A stretch of 64,000 bases of DNA, taken from NCBI GenBank assembly GCA_964517465.1, contig CAZFEK010000003.1:66498-130497 (forward strand), given 5' to 3'. Each line of letters opens with the position of its first letter. Position 1 is the first letter of the stretch. Made by a program: the position numbers and the translations under genes. Of this stretch, positions 1 through 8,721 are shown one piece after another. Origin of the DNA: JACPUX01 sp964517465 (GTDB lineage: Bacteria > Pseudomonadota > Gammaproteobacteria > Burkholderiales > Casimicrobiaceae). The notes beneath the pieces are model-generated. The model did no database searches, was not told the DNA's origin, and saw only the letters and a list, made by a program, of their open reading frames with translations.

Positions 1-476
1 TCCGTCCACTCCCCAGCGCTGTCTTGGATTAGCTCTTTCAACTTGAGATCTGATTCACTGATGGACATGATGACACCGAAATTCTGACCAACATAATTCC
101 CTTCGCGGACTTGGTACACGTTGCGGTCGTTGGTCTTGAGCAGTGCATAGATGGCCTGGCCGCGCTGCAAGGTTCCCACCATGTGCACGGTCTCAAGCGG
201 ATAGGCCTCCAGGGGCTCGCGGCGGCGATTGAAATCGGGTTGGAGCCGTCCGGCCGATCCCTTGCTCGGCTCGATTTTCCGCGGCCGGAACGGGTCGTGC
301 AGATCGAAGGCGCTATACGCAAAAGCTTCGTAGGGCTTGACCTGGGGCAAGGGGTCGATTTTCCCGCGCACCCCCTCTCCTTGCTGCTTCATCCAGTCGC
401 GCAGATCCTGGTGTGACTCCCCGCCGCAACCGAAGAGCAAGCAACTCGAAACGATCAGAGCGATTCTGAGTTTCAT
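1..476 (-). CDS. pilP: Type IV pilus assembly lipoprotein PilP (partial, 3' end outside window)
   Basis: PilP is the inner-membrane lipoprotein that links the PilN/PilO dimer to the secretin PilQ. The visible 158 codons begin with a lipoprotein signal whose lipobox LFGC puts the acylated cysteine at residue 17. A Pro/Arg-rich linker (DPFRPRK) follows, then the start of the beta-domain (ETVHMVGTLQRG, YQVREGNYVG). The ATG at 476 lies 9 nt after the pilO stop, as expected in the pilMNOPQ operon. The reading frame runs off the left edge, so pilQ should lie just outside. Identification rests on this sequence and on operon position. Confidence 0.93.
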   Translation of the reverse strand, partial: MKLRIALIVSSCLLFGCGGESHQDLRDWMKQQGEGVRGKIDPLPQVKPYEAFAYSAFDLHDPFRPRKIEPSKGSAGRLQPDFNRRREPLEAYPLETVHMVGTLQRGQAIYALLKTNDRNVYQVREGNYVGQNFGVIMSISESDLKLKELIQDSAGEWT

Positions 477-485
477 CGTCTGCCC

Positions 486-1118
486 CTATTTCTTGCCGGC
501 GGCTTTGTCCTTGGCCGCCTTCCTTTGCCGCGCAACCTCTTCTTCATCGAGGTAACGAAACGTCTTGGCCACCGCGTCGAGGACCAAACCGTCTTTGGTG
601 GCCGCCATGTTAATGTCGTTCAGGGTGACGATCCTCGGGAGCTGCGCCACATCGCTGGCAAACGCGCCGATATCGTGATAGCCGCCTCCAAGCTTTAGAC
701 TGATTGGGAGTTCCGCGTAGAAATCGTGCATGATTTCATTGGCCGCCGGCTTGAAAAGCTCGAACTGCAGGCCTCTGCCCAGGCCAGCCTGGTTGATATC
801 GATAATCAATGCATCCATTTCCGATTTGTTCGGAAGTTGTTTGAGCAATGCGCCGAATGAATCTTCGATGTCCTTGAGCTGCTGAATATACAAGTCGAGG
901 TTGATCGCTTTCTTCTTCTTGGTTACAAAGGCCTCGCGAAGTTTGACCTCCTCCTGCTGTTCACGCTCTAAGACTTCCCATTGGTCCTTCCAATCAAAAA
1001 AAGCGCCAAACGCCACGATTGCGGCAGTAATTGCAGCCAACGCAAGCGCTTTTGCCAGCGCTGGCCAAGAGCCCACCTCCTTGAGGTCGAGGCGCCGGAG
1101 TTCGTCGAGGGTGGTCAT
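486..1118 (-). CDS. pilO: Type IV pilus inner-membrane protein PilO
   Basis: PilO is a bitopic inner-membrane protein that heterodimerises with PilN to form the alignment subcomplex of the type IV pilus. The 210 residues show a short cytoplasmic N-terminus (LDELRRLDLKEVGSWP), one transmembrane helix (about 25-42), a coiled-coil stretch (EREQQEEVKLREAF) and a ferredoxin-like periplasmic domain. The Lys/Ala-rich C-terminal tail is a little unusual. The start overlaps the pilN stop by 4 nt, indicating translational coupling. Confidence 0.93.
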   Translation of the reverse strand: MTTLDELRRLDLKEVGSWPALAKALALAAITAAIVAFGAFFDWKDQWEVLEREQQEEVKLREAFVTKKKKAINLDLYIQQLKDIEDSFGALLKQLPNKSEMDALIIDINQAGLGRGLQFELFKPAANEIMHDFYAELPISLKLGGGYHDIGAFASDVAQLPRIVTLNDINMAATKDGLVLDAVAKTFRYLDEEEVARQRKAAKDKAAGKK

Positions 1119-1738
1119 GATTTCTTTCCGGGTAATGGCGGGGCAGCAGGCGCCGCAGGTGGTCCTGCCTTTGCCGGCTGCACCGGAGCCGATGCTGCAG
1201 CGCGCTTGATCATGACATTCAAGCTGAATTCGTTTATGCGCTGCCCATTGACCGTGACCGCCTTGATTTCCACCAGCTCTGCGCTGCCCAGAAGAGCCGT
1301 ACTTTCGAGATTTCGCATCAGGGTTGAGACCCGCGCGCTCGATTGGGCGTATCCGTTCAGATTAACCTTGGGGCCGTTTTGTTTGACGGCCTTCAAATAG
1401 ACGCCATCCGGCAACTGGCGGGCAAAAGTGTCGAGGAGCCTAACGACCTCGGCGCGATTGCTCTGCAGCGTTTCGACCACCTGCTTGCGCGCCAGCAAAG
1501 CCTGGGTCTGTTCCTGGAGAATCTTAATTTCTTCGATTTGTTTATCGAGTTTGACGTTTTCCGCTTTGAGAAGCTCGTTGCGGCTTTTCTGGTTGTCGAT
1601 CTGCGCCGCAATGAAGGTATGCGTCAACACCACGATGCCGGCCCCGAGCACCAATGCGCCGACGGCGAGGAACACGAATTGCCGCTGTCGCGCGGCCCGT
1701 TTCATCTCCCGATGCGGGAGAAGGTTGATGCGAATCAT
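1115..1738 (-). CDS. pilN: Type IV pilus assembly protein PilN
   Basis: PilN binds cytoplasmic PilM through its conserved N-terminus and pairs with PilO in the periplasm. The N-terminal INLLPHRE motif (residues 4-11) that docks into PilM is clear. A transmembrane helix (about 22-44), a coiled coil (SRNELLKAENVKLDKQIEEI) and a PilO-like domain follow. The last 25 residues are Ala/Pro-rich, which is longer than in many homologues. It overlaps pilM by 4 nt upstream and pilO by 4 nt downstream. Confidence 0.94.
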   Translation of the reverse strand: MIRINLLPHREMKRAARQRQFVFLAVGALVLGAGIVVLTHTFIAAQIDNQKSRNELLKAENVKLDKQIEEIKILQEQTQALLARKQVVETLQSNRAEVVRLLDTFARQLPDGVYLKAVKQNGPKVNLNGYAQSSARVSTLMRNLESTALLGSAELVEIKAVTVNGQRINEFSLNVMIKRAAASAPVQPAKAGPPAAPAAPPLPGKKS

Positions 1739-2829
1739 TCGTCGAACCTCCTCATCGCCAGACCGCAGGCGACCAGAAGCCGGGGGGCATCCTCAGCCAG
1801 CTGCTTGGGTTTGAAGCGGTTTGAGTGGGCCATGGCAGCAAAAGGATTGGCAATCATGGCTGCCACGCTGGTTCGTTTGGCGACCACCTCCTCTAGTCCC
1901 GGAATGGTGGCGCATCCGCCGGCCAACAGCACGTGATCAACCTGGCTGTAGCTGGTCGAGGTGAAGAAGAACTGCAGGGCGCGAGCAACTTCCAGCGCGA
2001 CAGTCTCGATGAATGGCTGCAGGACGTCCGATTCATAATTTTCGGGCAGGCCGCCGTTCTTCTTCGCCGCCTCCGCTTCGTCGGATGAGAGGTTAAAAGC
2101 TCGTTGGATATCGTGGGTGAGCTGGTTTCCGCCAAAGGCCTGTTCTCGGGAGAAGAGGATCTCGTCGTTGCGGAGCACGTAAAAGTGCATTAGATGAGAA
2201 CCGATATCGACTACGGCAACGTTTTGGTCTCGCGCGTTGGCTGGAAGCTGCGGGGCGATCAATCGAAACGCCGCCTGGGTGGCAAAGGTATCGACATCCA
2301 TCACCAGCGGTTTGAGCCCGGCAGCCTCGGCGACCGAAACGCGATCCTCCACTTTCTCCTTGCGCGAAGCGGCAATCAGCACCTCGACCTCTTCACGTTG
2401 ATTGGCCGCCTGACCCAGCACCTGGAAATCGAGGTTTACTTCGTCGAGCGCAAACGGAATGTACTGATTTGCCTCCGCCTCCACCTGCATTTCGAGCTCG
2501 GTCTCCCGCTGACCCGCAGGAACGATGATTTTCTTGGTGATCACCATCGCCATCGGCAGGGCAAGCGCGACATTGCGCACGCGGCTACCCATCTTCCGCC
2601 ACGCCCGTTTCACGGTCTCGGAAACCGCGTCCAGGTTATTAATATTGCCGTCGCTGACGGCATCTTTGGGCAGAGACTCGATTACGTACCGCTCCAAGCG
2701 GTACAGCCCCTTGCCGCCGTCGGCAAGTTCCACCATTTTCACGGCCGAGGAACTGATGTCCAGCCCGATCAAAGGCGGCGACTTCGCTTGCATAAAATCG
2801 AAGTTCAACTGGAATTTTTCCTTGAGCAT
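1735..2829 (-). CDS. pilM: Type IV pilus assembly ATPase-like protein PilM
   Basis: PilM is an actin/FtsA-fold cytoplasmic protein that binds ATP and anchors the PilN-PilO-PilP subcomplex. The 364 residues carry the actin-like phosphate loops PLIGLDISSSAVKMVEL near the N-terminus and VAVVDIGSHLMHFYV in the middle, and the adenosine-binding VLLAGGCATIPGLEE near the C-terminus. It is the first gene of a minus-strand operon divergent from ponA, the standard arrangement in beta- and gammaproteobacteria. A sigma70-like promoter sits about 30 nt upstream. Confidence 0.95.
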   Translation of the reverse strand: MLKEKFQLNFDFMQAKSPPLIGLDISSSAVKMVELADGGKGLYRLERYVIESLPKDAVSDGNINNLDAVSETVKRAWRKMGSRVRNVALALPMAMVITKKIIVPAGQRETELEMQVEAEANQYIPFALDEVNLDFQVLGQAANQREEVEVLIAASRKEKVEDRVSVAEAAGLKPLVMDVDTFATQAAFRLIAPQLPANARDQNVAVVDIGSHLMHFYVLRNDEILFSREQAFGGNQLTHDIQRAFNLSSDEAEAAKKNGGLPENYESDVLQPFIETVALEVARALQFFFTSTSYSQVDHVLLAGGCATIPGLEEVVAKRTSVAAMIANPFAAMAHSNRFKPKQLAEDAPRLLVACGLAMRRFDE

Positions 2830-2865
2830 GGCAGGCTTAGGTGCGATACGTATAATTTACATTAA

Positions 2866-2894
2866 ATCCTAGCAGGAAGTATAAACCATGTAAA
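2866..2894 (-). promoter_or_regulatory. Candidate sigma70 promoter of pilMNOP
   Basis: Read on the minus strand, TTTACA (2889-2894) is separated by exactly 17 bp from TAGGAT (2866-2871). A TG one base before the -10 hexamer gives an extended -10. The predicted start near 2859 leaves a leader of about 30 nt before the pilM ATG. Seen by eye only. Confidence 0.5.
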
Positions 2895-2910
2895 TTCGTT
2901 TTATGCAAGT

Positions 2911-2939
2911 TTCTTTTCCAGAGCCAGCCTGCATATAAT
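2911..2939 (+). promoter_or_regulatory. Candidate sigma70 promoter of ponA
   Basis: A perfect -10 hexamer TATAAT lies at 2934-2939, 40 nt before the ponA ATG. The -35 is weak: TTCTTT at 2911-2916 with a 17-bp spacer. Confidence 0.45.
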
Positions 2940-2979
2940 CTCGCCCACCACCCCCTCACCCCGCAAGTTTTATTCATTC

Positions 2980-5310
2980 ATGCTAAGACGCTGGCTCGTC
3001 TATCTTGGCTCGCTCGCCGCGGGCGTCCTGCTTGTCGGAGCGACGGTAGCTGGCCTGGTAATCATCCTGCTCTACCCAAAACTTCCAAGTTTGGAGGTAC
3101 TTACGGATTATCGGCCGAAGCTGCCTTTGCGGGTATTCAGCGCTGAGGGCGAGCTTTTGGGCGAGTTCGGGGTTGAACGCCGAATCGTTCTAACCATGAG
3201 AGAGGTCCCGGAGGTGCTCAAGCAGGCGATTTTGGCCGCCGAGGACGAGCGCTTCTATCAGCATGGCGGCGTCGATTATCTCGGGGGCTTGCGTGCCATT
3301 TATGCAACAGTTTTCAGCGGACGCAAACAGGGCGCCAGTACCATCACCATGCAAGTGGCCCGCAATTTCTTCCTTTCACGGGAACAAACCATCCACCGCA
3401 AACTGAACGAGGTTTTGTTGGCGTACAAGATCGAGGCCAATCTTTCCAAGGATGAAATACTCGAGGTCTACATCAATCAGATCAATCTCGGGCAGCGTGC
3501 TTACGGCTTTGGCGCTGCGGCCCAGATCTACTTTGGCAAGCCCCTCGCCGAGTTGAGCCTATCGGAAGTGGCAATGCTGGCAGGTCTGCCAAAAGCGCCT
3601 TCGGCCTACAATCCCGTGGTCAATCCGAAGCGCGCCAAGTTGCGCCAGCAGTATGTTTTGAGGCGCATGCGCGAGCTGAATTTCATTTCTGAGGACCAAC
3701 TTGCAGCGGCGGCTGATGAAAACCTCCATGTCCGACGCGAGCTGCGCAACCCCGGGACGCATGCCGACTACGTCGCCGAGATGGCGCGCCAAGTCGTGTT
3801 TGAGGCCTATGGCGAAGAGGCATACCAGAAAGGGATTCGGGTCCACACCACGATCCGAAAGGCTGATCAAGAGGCTGCCTATCGCTCCGTTCGCCGCGGC
3901 GTCTTCGATTACGACCGCCGCCATGGCTACCGAGGCCCCGAGGGCTACATCAAGCTTCCTAGCGAGCAGGGTGCCTTGGAAGAAGCCTTGGACACAGCCT
4001 TTCAAGAGAACGGTGATAGTGATGACTTACTTGCCGCGATCGTCATCGAGGCCGCTAGCAAGCTCGTGCGTGCCGTTCGGCCCGACGGGGAGATCATCGA
4101 GATCACCGGTGACGGATTGAAGTTTGCACAGCGCGCGCTGGCGGACAAGGCGCCGCCCAACCTCAAGCTGCGCCGCGGCGCGGTCATCCGAGTGGTCAAG
4201 GTCGAAAAGACGGGGTGGACCATCACCCAGGCGCCGCAGGTCGAAGCGGCTTTCATTGCCCTCGATCCGCGCAACGGAGCGATCACTGCTTTGGTCGGCG
4301 GGTTTGACTTTTTTCGCAACAAATATAACCACGTAACTCAGGCGCAGCGGCAGCCCGGTTCGAGCATCAAGCCCTTCATCTACTCGGCCGCCTTGGAAAA
4401 AGGATTCACGCCGGCCACCGTCGTCAATGATGCGCCGCTGTATTTCGATGCCGCTCAAACCGGCAGCGAACCTTGGGAGCCGCGAAACTACGATGGCAAG
4501 TTTGAAGGCCCCATGTTGTTGCGAACGGCGCTGGCCAAGTCCAAGAACATGGTTTCCATTCGCATTCTCCAGGCCATCGGCGTGCATTACGCGCAGGACT
4601 ACCTCACTCGCTTTGGCTTCGACGCCAAGCAACATCCGCCCTACCTGACCATGGCCCTGGGCGCCGGATCGGTCACGCCCTTGCAAATGGCCACCGGATA
4701 CGCTGTATTCGCCAATGGCGGCTACCGCATTTTGCCGCAACTGGTTGCACGCATTGAAAGCGCAAAGGGCGAGGTGTTGTCCGAGCCGGATTTCCCCCGC
4801 GCGCGCGAAGGTGCCGAACAAGTCATCGATGCGCGCAACGCTTTCCTGATGAGCAACCTATTACGCGAGGTCATACGCACGGGCACCGCCACCCGGGCCC
4901 AGAGTTTGAAACGGCAGGATCTCGCCGGCAAGACCGGCACCACGAATGACCACATCGACGCTTGGTTCTGTGGCTTCAACCTGAGTACCGTGGGAGTTGC
5001 TTGGATCGGCTTCGATCAGCCCAAATCGCTCGGTGCGGGCGAAACCGGAGGGGCAGCCGCCTTGCCCATCTGGATTCAATTCATGAGTCACGCTCTCAAG
5101 AATAGCAGTGAGGATCTGCCCGAGCCGCCAGAAGGGGTTGTTGCGGCTCGGGTTGCCTCGGGATCTGGGTTACGCGTTACCGATTCTGCCCCAGGCGTCA
5201 TGGAGTATTTCTACCAGGAATACCTGCCGGGTGCCGCGGTCGAGGAGACACCCCCGGTTACCAATACGGCACCTCGCGATGGCCAGGAAGTTCGCAACCA
5301 GCTCTTTTGA
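2980..5310 (+). CDS. ponA: Penicillin-binding protein 1A (bifunctional murein polymerase)
   Basis: This class A PBP polymerises lipid II glycan strands and cross-links the peptides in the periplasm. The 776 residues start with a membrane anchor (about 8-32). The GT51 glycosyltransferase domain has its catalytic EDERFYQHGG motif at about residue 87. An inserted OB-like domain follows (about 290-430). The transpeptidase domain has SSIK near residue 460, SKN near 520 and KTGT near 650. Length and order fit the PBP1a family. The gene is divergent from pilM, and its 3' end overlaps the next ORF by 32 nt. Confidence 0.97.
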   Translation: MLRRWLVYLGSLAAGVLLVGATVAGLVIILLYPKLPSLEVLTDYRPKLPLRVFSAEGELLGEFGVERRIVLTMREVPEVLKQAILAAEDERFYQHGGVDYLGGLRAIYATVFSGRKQGASTITMQVARNFFLSREQTIHRKLNEVLLAYKIEANLSKDEILEVYINQINLGQRAYGFGAAAQIYFGKPLAELSLSEVAMLAGLPKAPSAYNPVVNPKRAKLRQQYVLRRMRELNFISEDQLAAAADENLHVRRELRNPGTHADYVAEMARQVVFEAYGEEAYQKGIRVHTTIRKADQEAAYRSVRRGVFDYDRRHGYRGPEGYIKLPSEQGALEEALDTAFQENGDSDDLLAAIVIEAASKLVRAVRPDGEIIEITGDGLKFAQRALADKAPPNLKLRRGAVIRVVKVEKTGWTITQAPQVEAAFIALDPRNGAITALVGGFDFFRNKYNHVTQAQRQPGSSIKPFIYSAALEKGFTPATVVNDAPLYFDAAQTGSEPWEPRNYDGKFEGPMLLRTALAKSKNMVSIRILQAIGVHYAQDYLTRFGFDAKQHPPYLTMALGAGSVTPLQMATGYAVFANGGYRILPQLVARIESAKGEVLSEPDFPRAREGAEQVIDARNAFLMSNLLREVIRTGTATRAQSLKRQDLAGKTGTTNDHIDAWFCGFNLSTVGVAWIGFDQPKSLGAGETGGAAALPIWIQFMSHALKNSSEDLPEPPEGVVAARVASGSGLRVTDSAPGVMEYFYQEYLPGAAVEETPPVTNTAPRDGQEVRNQLF

Positions 5311-5884
5311 TCCGGCGCTCCGGCCAGGCGGTAATACGCGGCGATTGATCGCCGAACGGACTGCGCGTCTGATCATCGAAGGCGGCATCACCGACTGGAC
5401 TTCGGCCAAGCGAAAAGCGGCGCGGCAACTGGGACTGGAAAACGCTCGAGCCCTCCCCGATCATGAAGAAATCGCCGCCGCCTTGCGCAGCCAACAAGCC
5501 CTCTTCCACCCCGAGGACCACGCCGAACAGTTGCGTGCCAAGCGAGAAGAGGCTTTGGAATGGATGCGCCGCTTTTCAGACTATTCCCCAGCGCTGGTCG
5601 GCGGAGTAGCCGATGGCTGGGGAACCAGGGAAACCGAAATCCGCATTGAGCTCTCCGCCGACAGCGCCAAAGAGCTTGAGTTCGCACTGCTCCGTGCGGG
5701 AATACCCTATCGACATCTGGCCGAGGACTCTGCCGCGCTCAGTGCCGATTTCGGTGTCGAGGGTCGGCAGGGTCCGCTACGACTGATGCTGCGAACGGCG
5801 CAGCAGCGCCGAGCGGGGCCGGTCTCGCCAGGCGCCATACGGCTGAACATTTCGGAACTGGAAGAACTCCTGCGCGAAGCTTGA
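5279..5884 (+). CDS. Conserved hypothetical protein overlapping the end of ponA
   Basis: I do not recognise the family. From the ATG at 5279 the product is 201 residues, soluble and charged, without a signal peptide or transmembrane segment. The N-terminal half is helical and Arg/Ala-rich (RRLIAERTARLIIEGG, KRKAARQLGLENARALPD). The second half looks alpha/beta and is rich in Glu and Leu (EIRIELSADSAKELEFALL). The start lies inside the last codons of ponA in another frame, so the two may be translationally coupled. An in-frame start at 5108 would overlap ponA much more and is less likely. A nucleotidyltransferase-like fold is possible but not shown. Confidence 0.7.
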   Translation: MARKFATSSFDPALRPGGNTRRLIAERTARLIIEGGITDWTSAKRKAARQLGLENARALPDHEEIAAALRSQQALFHPEDHAEQLRAKREEALEWMRRFSDYSPALVGGVADGWGTRETEIRIELSADSAKELEFALLRAGIPYRHLAEDSAALSADFGVEGRQGPLRLMLRTAQQRRAGPVSPGAIRLNISELEELLREA

Positions 5885-6017
5885 GGACATTTCCGGATCG
5901 ACCGGGGCGCGAAACACCGGCCGCGCGCCGAGGAGACGGCATCCTCAGTCAGCGTGGGGCCGCCCGGTGAAGCCGACGAAACCTCCGCCCGGCCTTCGGC
6001 GTCGGGGTGGCGCCGTA

Positions 6018-7019
6018 TTACCCCCTAAGCCACTCCGCGGCCTGCAGCGCGTAATAACTGAGTATCGTATCCGCCCCTGCGCGGCGCATGGAAAGCAAGG
6101 CTTCGAGGACACAGCTGCGCTCTTCGATCCACCCCTGCTGCGCCGCGGCCTTGAGCATGGCGTATTCTCCGCTCACTTGATAAACCGCGGTGGGAACCCC
6201 GAAGGTATCCTTAACGCGCCTAACGATGTCGAGATAGGGAAGTCCGGGCTTCACCATCACCATGTCGGCCCCTTCTTGCAGATCGAGAAAGACCTCCCAG
6301 AGTGCTTCGTCGGAGTTCGCGGGATCCATCTGGTAGGTATATTTGTTGCCTTTTCCGAGATTGCCCGCCGACCCAACCGCCTCGCGAAAGGGTCCATAAA
6401 ACGCCGAGGCATATTTGGCCGAATAGGCCAAGATGCGCGTGGGTTGTGCGCCTTGCTGATCCAGGGCCTGCCGCAGCGCGCGCACCCGTCCATCCATCAT
6501 GTCGGAGGGTGCCACAAAATCCGCCCCGGCCGCGGCATGACAGCAAGCCTGCTTGACTAGCGCGGCAACGGTTTCGTCGTTTAGCACGTAGCCAGTCTCG
6601 TCGATGAGGCCATCTTGGCCATGGCTGGTATAAGGGTCGAGCGCTACGTCGGTAATCACGCCCAACTCCGGAAACCTCGCCTTCAAGGCGGCTACGGTTC
6701 GAGGCACCAAACCATCCGGATTCCATGCTTCGGTGGCGGCGTCGGATTTTCCCTCGGCCGCAATGACGGGAAAAATCGCCATGGCCGGCACACCCAAACT
6801 GAGACACCGCTCGGCCTCACGGTAAAGAAGGTCGATCGACTGGCGCTTGATTCCGGGGAGGGAAACGATCCTCTCCTCCCTGCCGGTCCCGTCGAGTACA
6901 AATACGGGGTAAATGAAATGGGCCGGTGTGAGCACACGCTCTCGCATCATGGAGCGCGAAAACTCGTCCCTGCGCATCCGCCGCGGACGTCTGTCGGGAA
7001 AGCTGCCGGTGAACTGCAT
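6018..7019 (-). CDS. hemB: Delta-aminolevulinic acid dehydratase (porphobilinogen synthase)
   Basis: HemB condenses two 5-aminolevulinate molecules to porphobilinogen in tetrapyrrole synthesis. The 333-residue product carries both active-site lysine regions: AYSAKYASAFYGPFRE near residue 198 and MVKPGLPYLDIV near 255, the latter containing the Schiff-base lysine. The metal and phenylalanine-loop region around DVALDPYTSHGQDG is present. I chose the start MQFTGSFPDRRPRRMRRDEF at 7019, which matches the usual N-terminus of the family; an in-frame start at 7085 would add 22 unusual residues. It lies downstream of engB on the same strand. Confidence 0.96.
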   Translation of the reverse strand: MQFTGSFPDRRPRRMRRDEFSRSMMRERVLTPAHFIYPVFVLDGTGREERIVSLPGIKRQSIDLLYREAERCLSLGVPAMAIFPVIAAEGKSDAATEAWNPDGLVPRTVAALKARFPELGVITDVALDPYTSHGQDGLIDETGYVLNDETVAALVKQACCHAAAGADFVAPSDMMDGRVRALRQALDQQGAQPTRILAYSAKYASAFYGPFREAVGSAGNLGKGNKYTYQMDPANSDEALWEVFLDLQEGADMVMVKPGLPYLDIVRRVKDTFGVPTAVYQVSGEYAMLKAAAQQGWIEERSCVLEALLSMRRAGADTILSYYALQAAEWLRG

Positions 7020-7157
7020 GATAACCTCGGAAGTCGACTCGTGATCTAGCAATTGCAAGCATTGTAGGGTCGGGCGCAAATCCAAGGCAACGCCCAGTTT
7101 GCCCGAGCCGCCCCAGAACTTTGGGAACCAAATATCTTGATCACGGTCATTAGCACT

Positions 7158-7263
7158 AGACGCTTAGTTCGTCTCCCGCTTTCCTCCCTGAGCGGGTGCC
7201 TTAATCCATTTAAGGCGTTTCGGCCCTTGACTGGCTCCCCTTCAGTCAAGGGCCTTTGTTTTG
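7158..7263 (+). ncRNA. Candidate structured small RNA with intrinsic terminator between hemB and engB
   Basis: Four perfect hairpins follow one another. They are AGACG/CGTCT (7158-7162/7170-7174), CCCGCT/AGCGGG (7175-7180/7191-7196), GCCTTAA/TTAAGGC (7198-7204/7210-7216) and the 12-bp stem GGCCCTTGACTG/CAGTCAAGGGCC (7222-7233/7243-7254). The last is followed on the plus strand by TTTGTTTTG, an intrinsic-terminator signature. Both flanking genes are on the minus strand, so this terminator serves neither. No convincing sigma70 promoter was found upstream. The stems could instead act in the engB 3' UTR or the hemB leader on the minus strand, but no T-run follows them there. Confidence 0.45.
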
Positions 7264-7875
7264 TGGAGCCGAATCGCCCAACCAAGGGGCAACGGCGGCT
7301 TCCACTTCATCTAGGCCCAATTTACGGGTGGCGGAAAAGAACTGGGCGCTGAGTCTTTCCGGCAACGAGAGCTCATGCTTGCAGTTGAGCTCATCGACCT
7401 TTGCCAAGGCCTGCTGTTTTTCCCTCTGGGTCAATTTATCCGCCTTGGTCAGCAAAACGTGGACGGGTTTGCCGGTCGTCGCAAACCATTCCAAAAGCTG
7501 GATGTCGAGCGGCGTGAACGGGTGGCGCGCGTCCATTACCACGACCAGGCCCACCAGCGGCGCACGTTCGATCAAGTAGCGACCCAAAAGACCGCTCCAA
7601 TCCTGCTGGATAGGGGCGGGCACTTTGGCATAACCATATCCCGGCAAGTCCACCAGAAACCCGCCCGCCTTTAGGGAGAAGAAATTGAGCTGCTGCGTTC
7701 GCCCGGGCGTCTTGCTCACGAATGCCAGCCGCGAATGATTGGCAAGCGCGTTGATAGCGCTCGATTTGCCGGCATTGGAGCGTCCGGCGAAGGCGACCTC
7801 AGGTCGTCCATCATTCGGTAATTGGTCCCAGCGGGCAGCAGTCAGGGTGTAATTGGCGTGATGAAAAAGTGACAT
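7246..7875 (-). CDS. engB: Ribosome biogenesis GTP-binding protein EngB/YihA/YsxC
   Basis: EngB is a small TRAFAC GTPase needed for late assembly of the large ribosomal subunit. The 209 residues have the P-loop GRSNAGKSS (31-39), the G2 threonine in SKTPGRTQ, G3 DLPGYG and the G4 motif TKAD. I took the start MSLFHHANY at 7875; MDFEMSLF at 7887 is also possible. The stop codon lies inside the right arm of the terminator-like hairpin of the neighbouring RNA candidate. The gene is divergent from cytochrome c4. Confidence 0.95.
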   Translation of the reverse strand: MSLFHHANYTLTAARWDQLPNDGRPEVAFAGRSNAGKSSAINALANHSRLAFVSKTPGRTQQLNFFSLKAGGFLVDLPGYGYAKVPAPIQQDWSGLLGRYLIERAPLVGLVVVMDARHPFTPLDIQLLEWFATTGKPVHVLLTKADKLTQREKQQALAKVDELNCKHELSLPERLSAQFFSATRKLGLDEVEAAVAPWLGDSAPQNKGP

Positions 7876-7928
7876 TTCGAAATCCATGATTCCCTGGGCG
7901 GACTCAGAGAGCGCGGAGCGAGCCAGAG

Positions 7929-7934
7929 TATAAT
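7929..7934 (+). promoter_or_regulatory. Candidate -10 element of the cytochrome c4 gene
   Basis: TATAAT lies 45 nt upstream of the cytochrome c4 ATG. No good -35 is visible 17 bp upstream. A strong Shine-Dalgarno sequence (CAGGAGTG) precedes the ATG at 7979. Confidence 0.4.
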
Positions 7935-7978
7935 TGAGCGCCTTTTGTGCGCCCATCACCCCATTTCAGGAGTGCTGT

Positions 7979-8620
7979 ATGAAACGAGTATCGCTCAGCG
8001 CATCAATCGCATTGGCCATCATTGGCGGATGCGCACTGAATGCTCAAGCGGCGGAGGTCCCCGCGGCAGATGCCGCGAAAGCCCAACAACTCGCCACGAC
8101 GGTGTGCGCTGCTTGCCACGGCCCTTCAGGCCAAAGCCCGGACTCGGCCAATCCTCACCTGGCAGGGCAGCAAGCTCAGTATATCACCGTGCAACTTGCC
8201 CACTTCAAAGCCGGCATGCGCAACAACCCGATCATGGCTGGCATGGCGAGCATGCTTGCTCCGGAGGACATGAAGGCGATTGGCCAGTATTACGCCAAGC
8301 AGACCGCAAGTGCTGCGGGCAGCAAGAACGCAATCCGCGCGGCGGAGGGACAGAAACTCTATCGCTTCGGCAATGCAGCCAAGGGCGTGCCGGCATGCAC
8401 CGCCTGCCATGTCCCAACCGGTGCCGGCATGCCGGCGCAGTATCCAAGGCTGGCGGGCCAGTTCCCCGAATACACCGTTGCGCAGCTCAAGGCGTTTCGG
8501 TCAGGTGAGCGCGGCAAGCATGAAAAAGACCTCGGCGGCAAAGTGATGTCCACGATCGCTGCGAAGCTGAGTGACGAGGAAATACTCGCTGTGGCGGATT
8601 TTCTCGCCGGGCTGCGCTGA
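7979..8620 (+). CDS. Diheme cytochrome c4
   Basis: A periplasmic, membrane-associated diheme cytochrome that usually passes electrons from the bc1 complex to terminal oxidases. The 213 residues open with a Sec signal peptide (cleavage after AQA, about residue 24). There are two heme-binding sites, CAACH (43-47) and CTACH (near 140), in two homologous halves with likely axial methionines (NPIMAGMA and KVMSTIA regions). The twofold repeat and length fit cytochrome c4. The ATG at 7979 has a good Shine-Dalgarno sequence; the upstream in-frame codons lack the signal character. Confidence 0.93.
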   Translation: MKRVSLSASIALAIIGGCALNAQAAEVPAADAAKAQQLATTVCAACHGPSGQSPDSANPHLAGQQAQYITVQLAHFKAGMRNNPIMAGMASMLAPEDMKAIGQYYAKQTASAAGSKNAIRAAEGQKLYRFGNAAKGVPACTACHVPTGAGMPAQYPRLAGQFPEYTVAQLKAFRSGERGKHEKDLGGKVMSTIAAKLSDEEILAVADFLAGLR

Positions 8621-8674
8621 TTCAGGACCTGGGCGGTCGGGCGGGAAAGCAAAGCCGCGCCCACGACAGAAACC

Positions 8675-8700
8675 ACAACGGCACCCGCGGGTGCCGTTGT
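8675..8700. terminator. Probable bidirectional terminator between cytochrome c4 and the protease gene
   Basis: A perfect 11-bp stem ACAACGGCACC/GGTGCCGTTGT with a CGCG loop lies between convergent genes. The plus-strand 3' side continues TCTTG, so the T-run is short. Confidence 0.6.
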
Positions 8701-8721
8701 TCTTGAACGCAAGGCCTTAAC

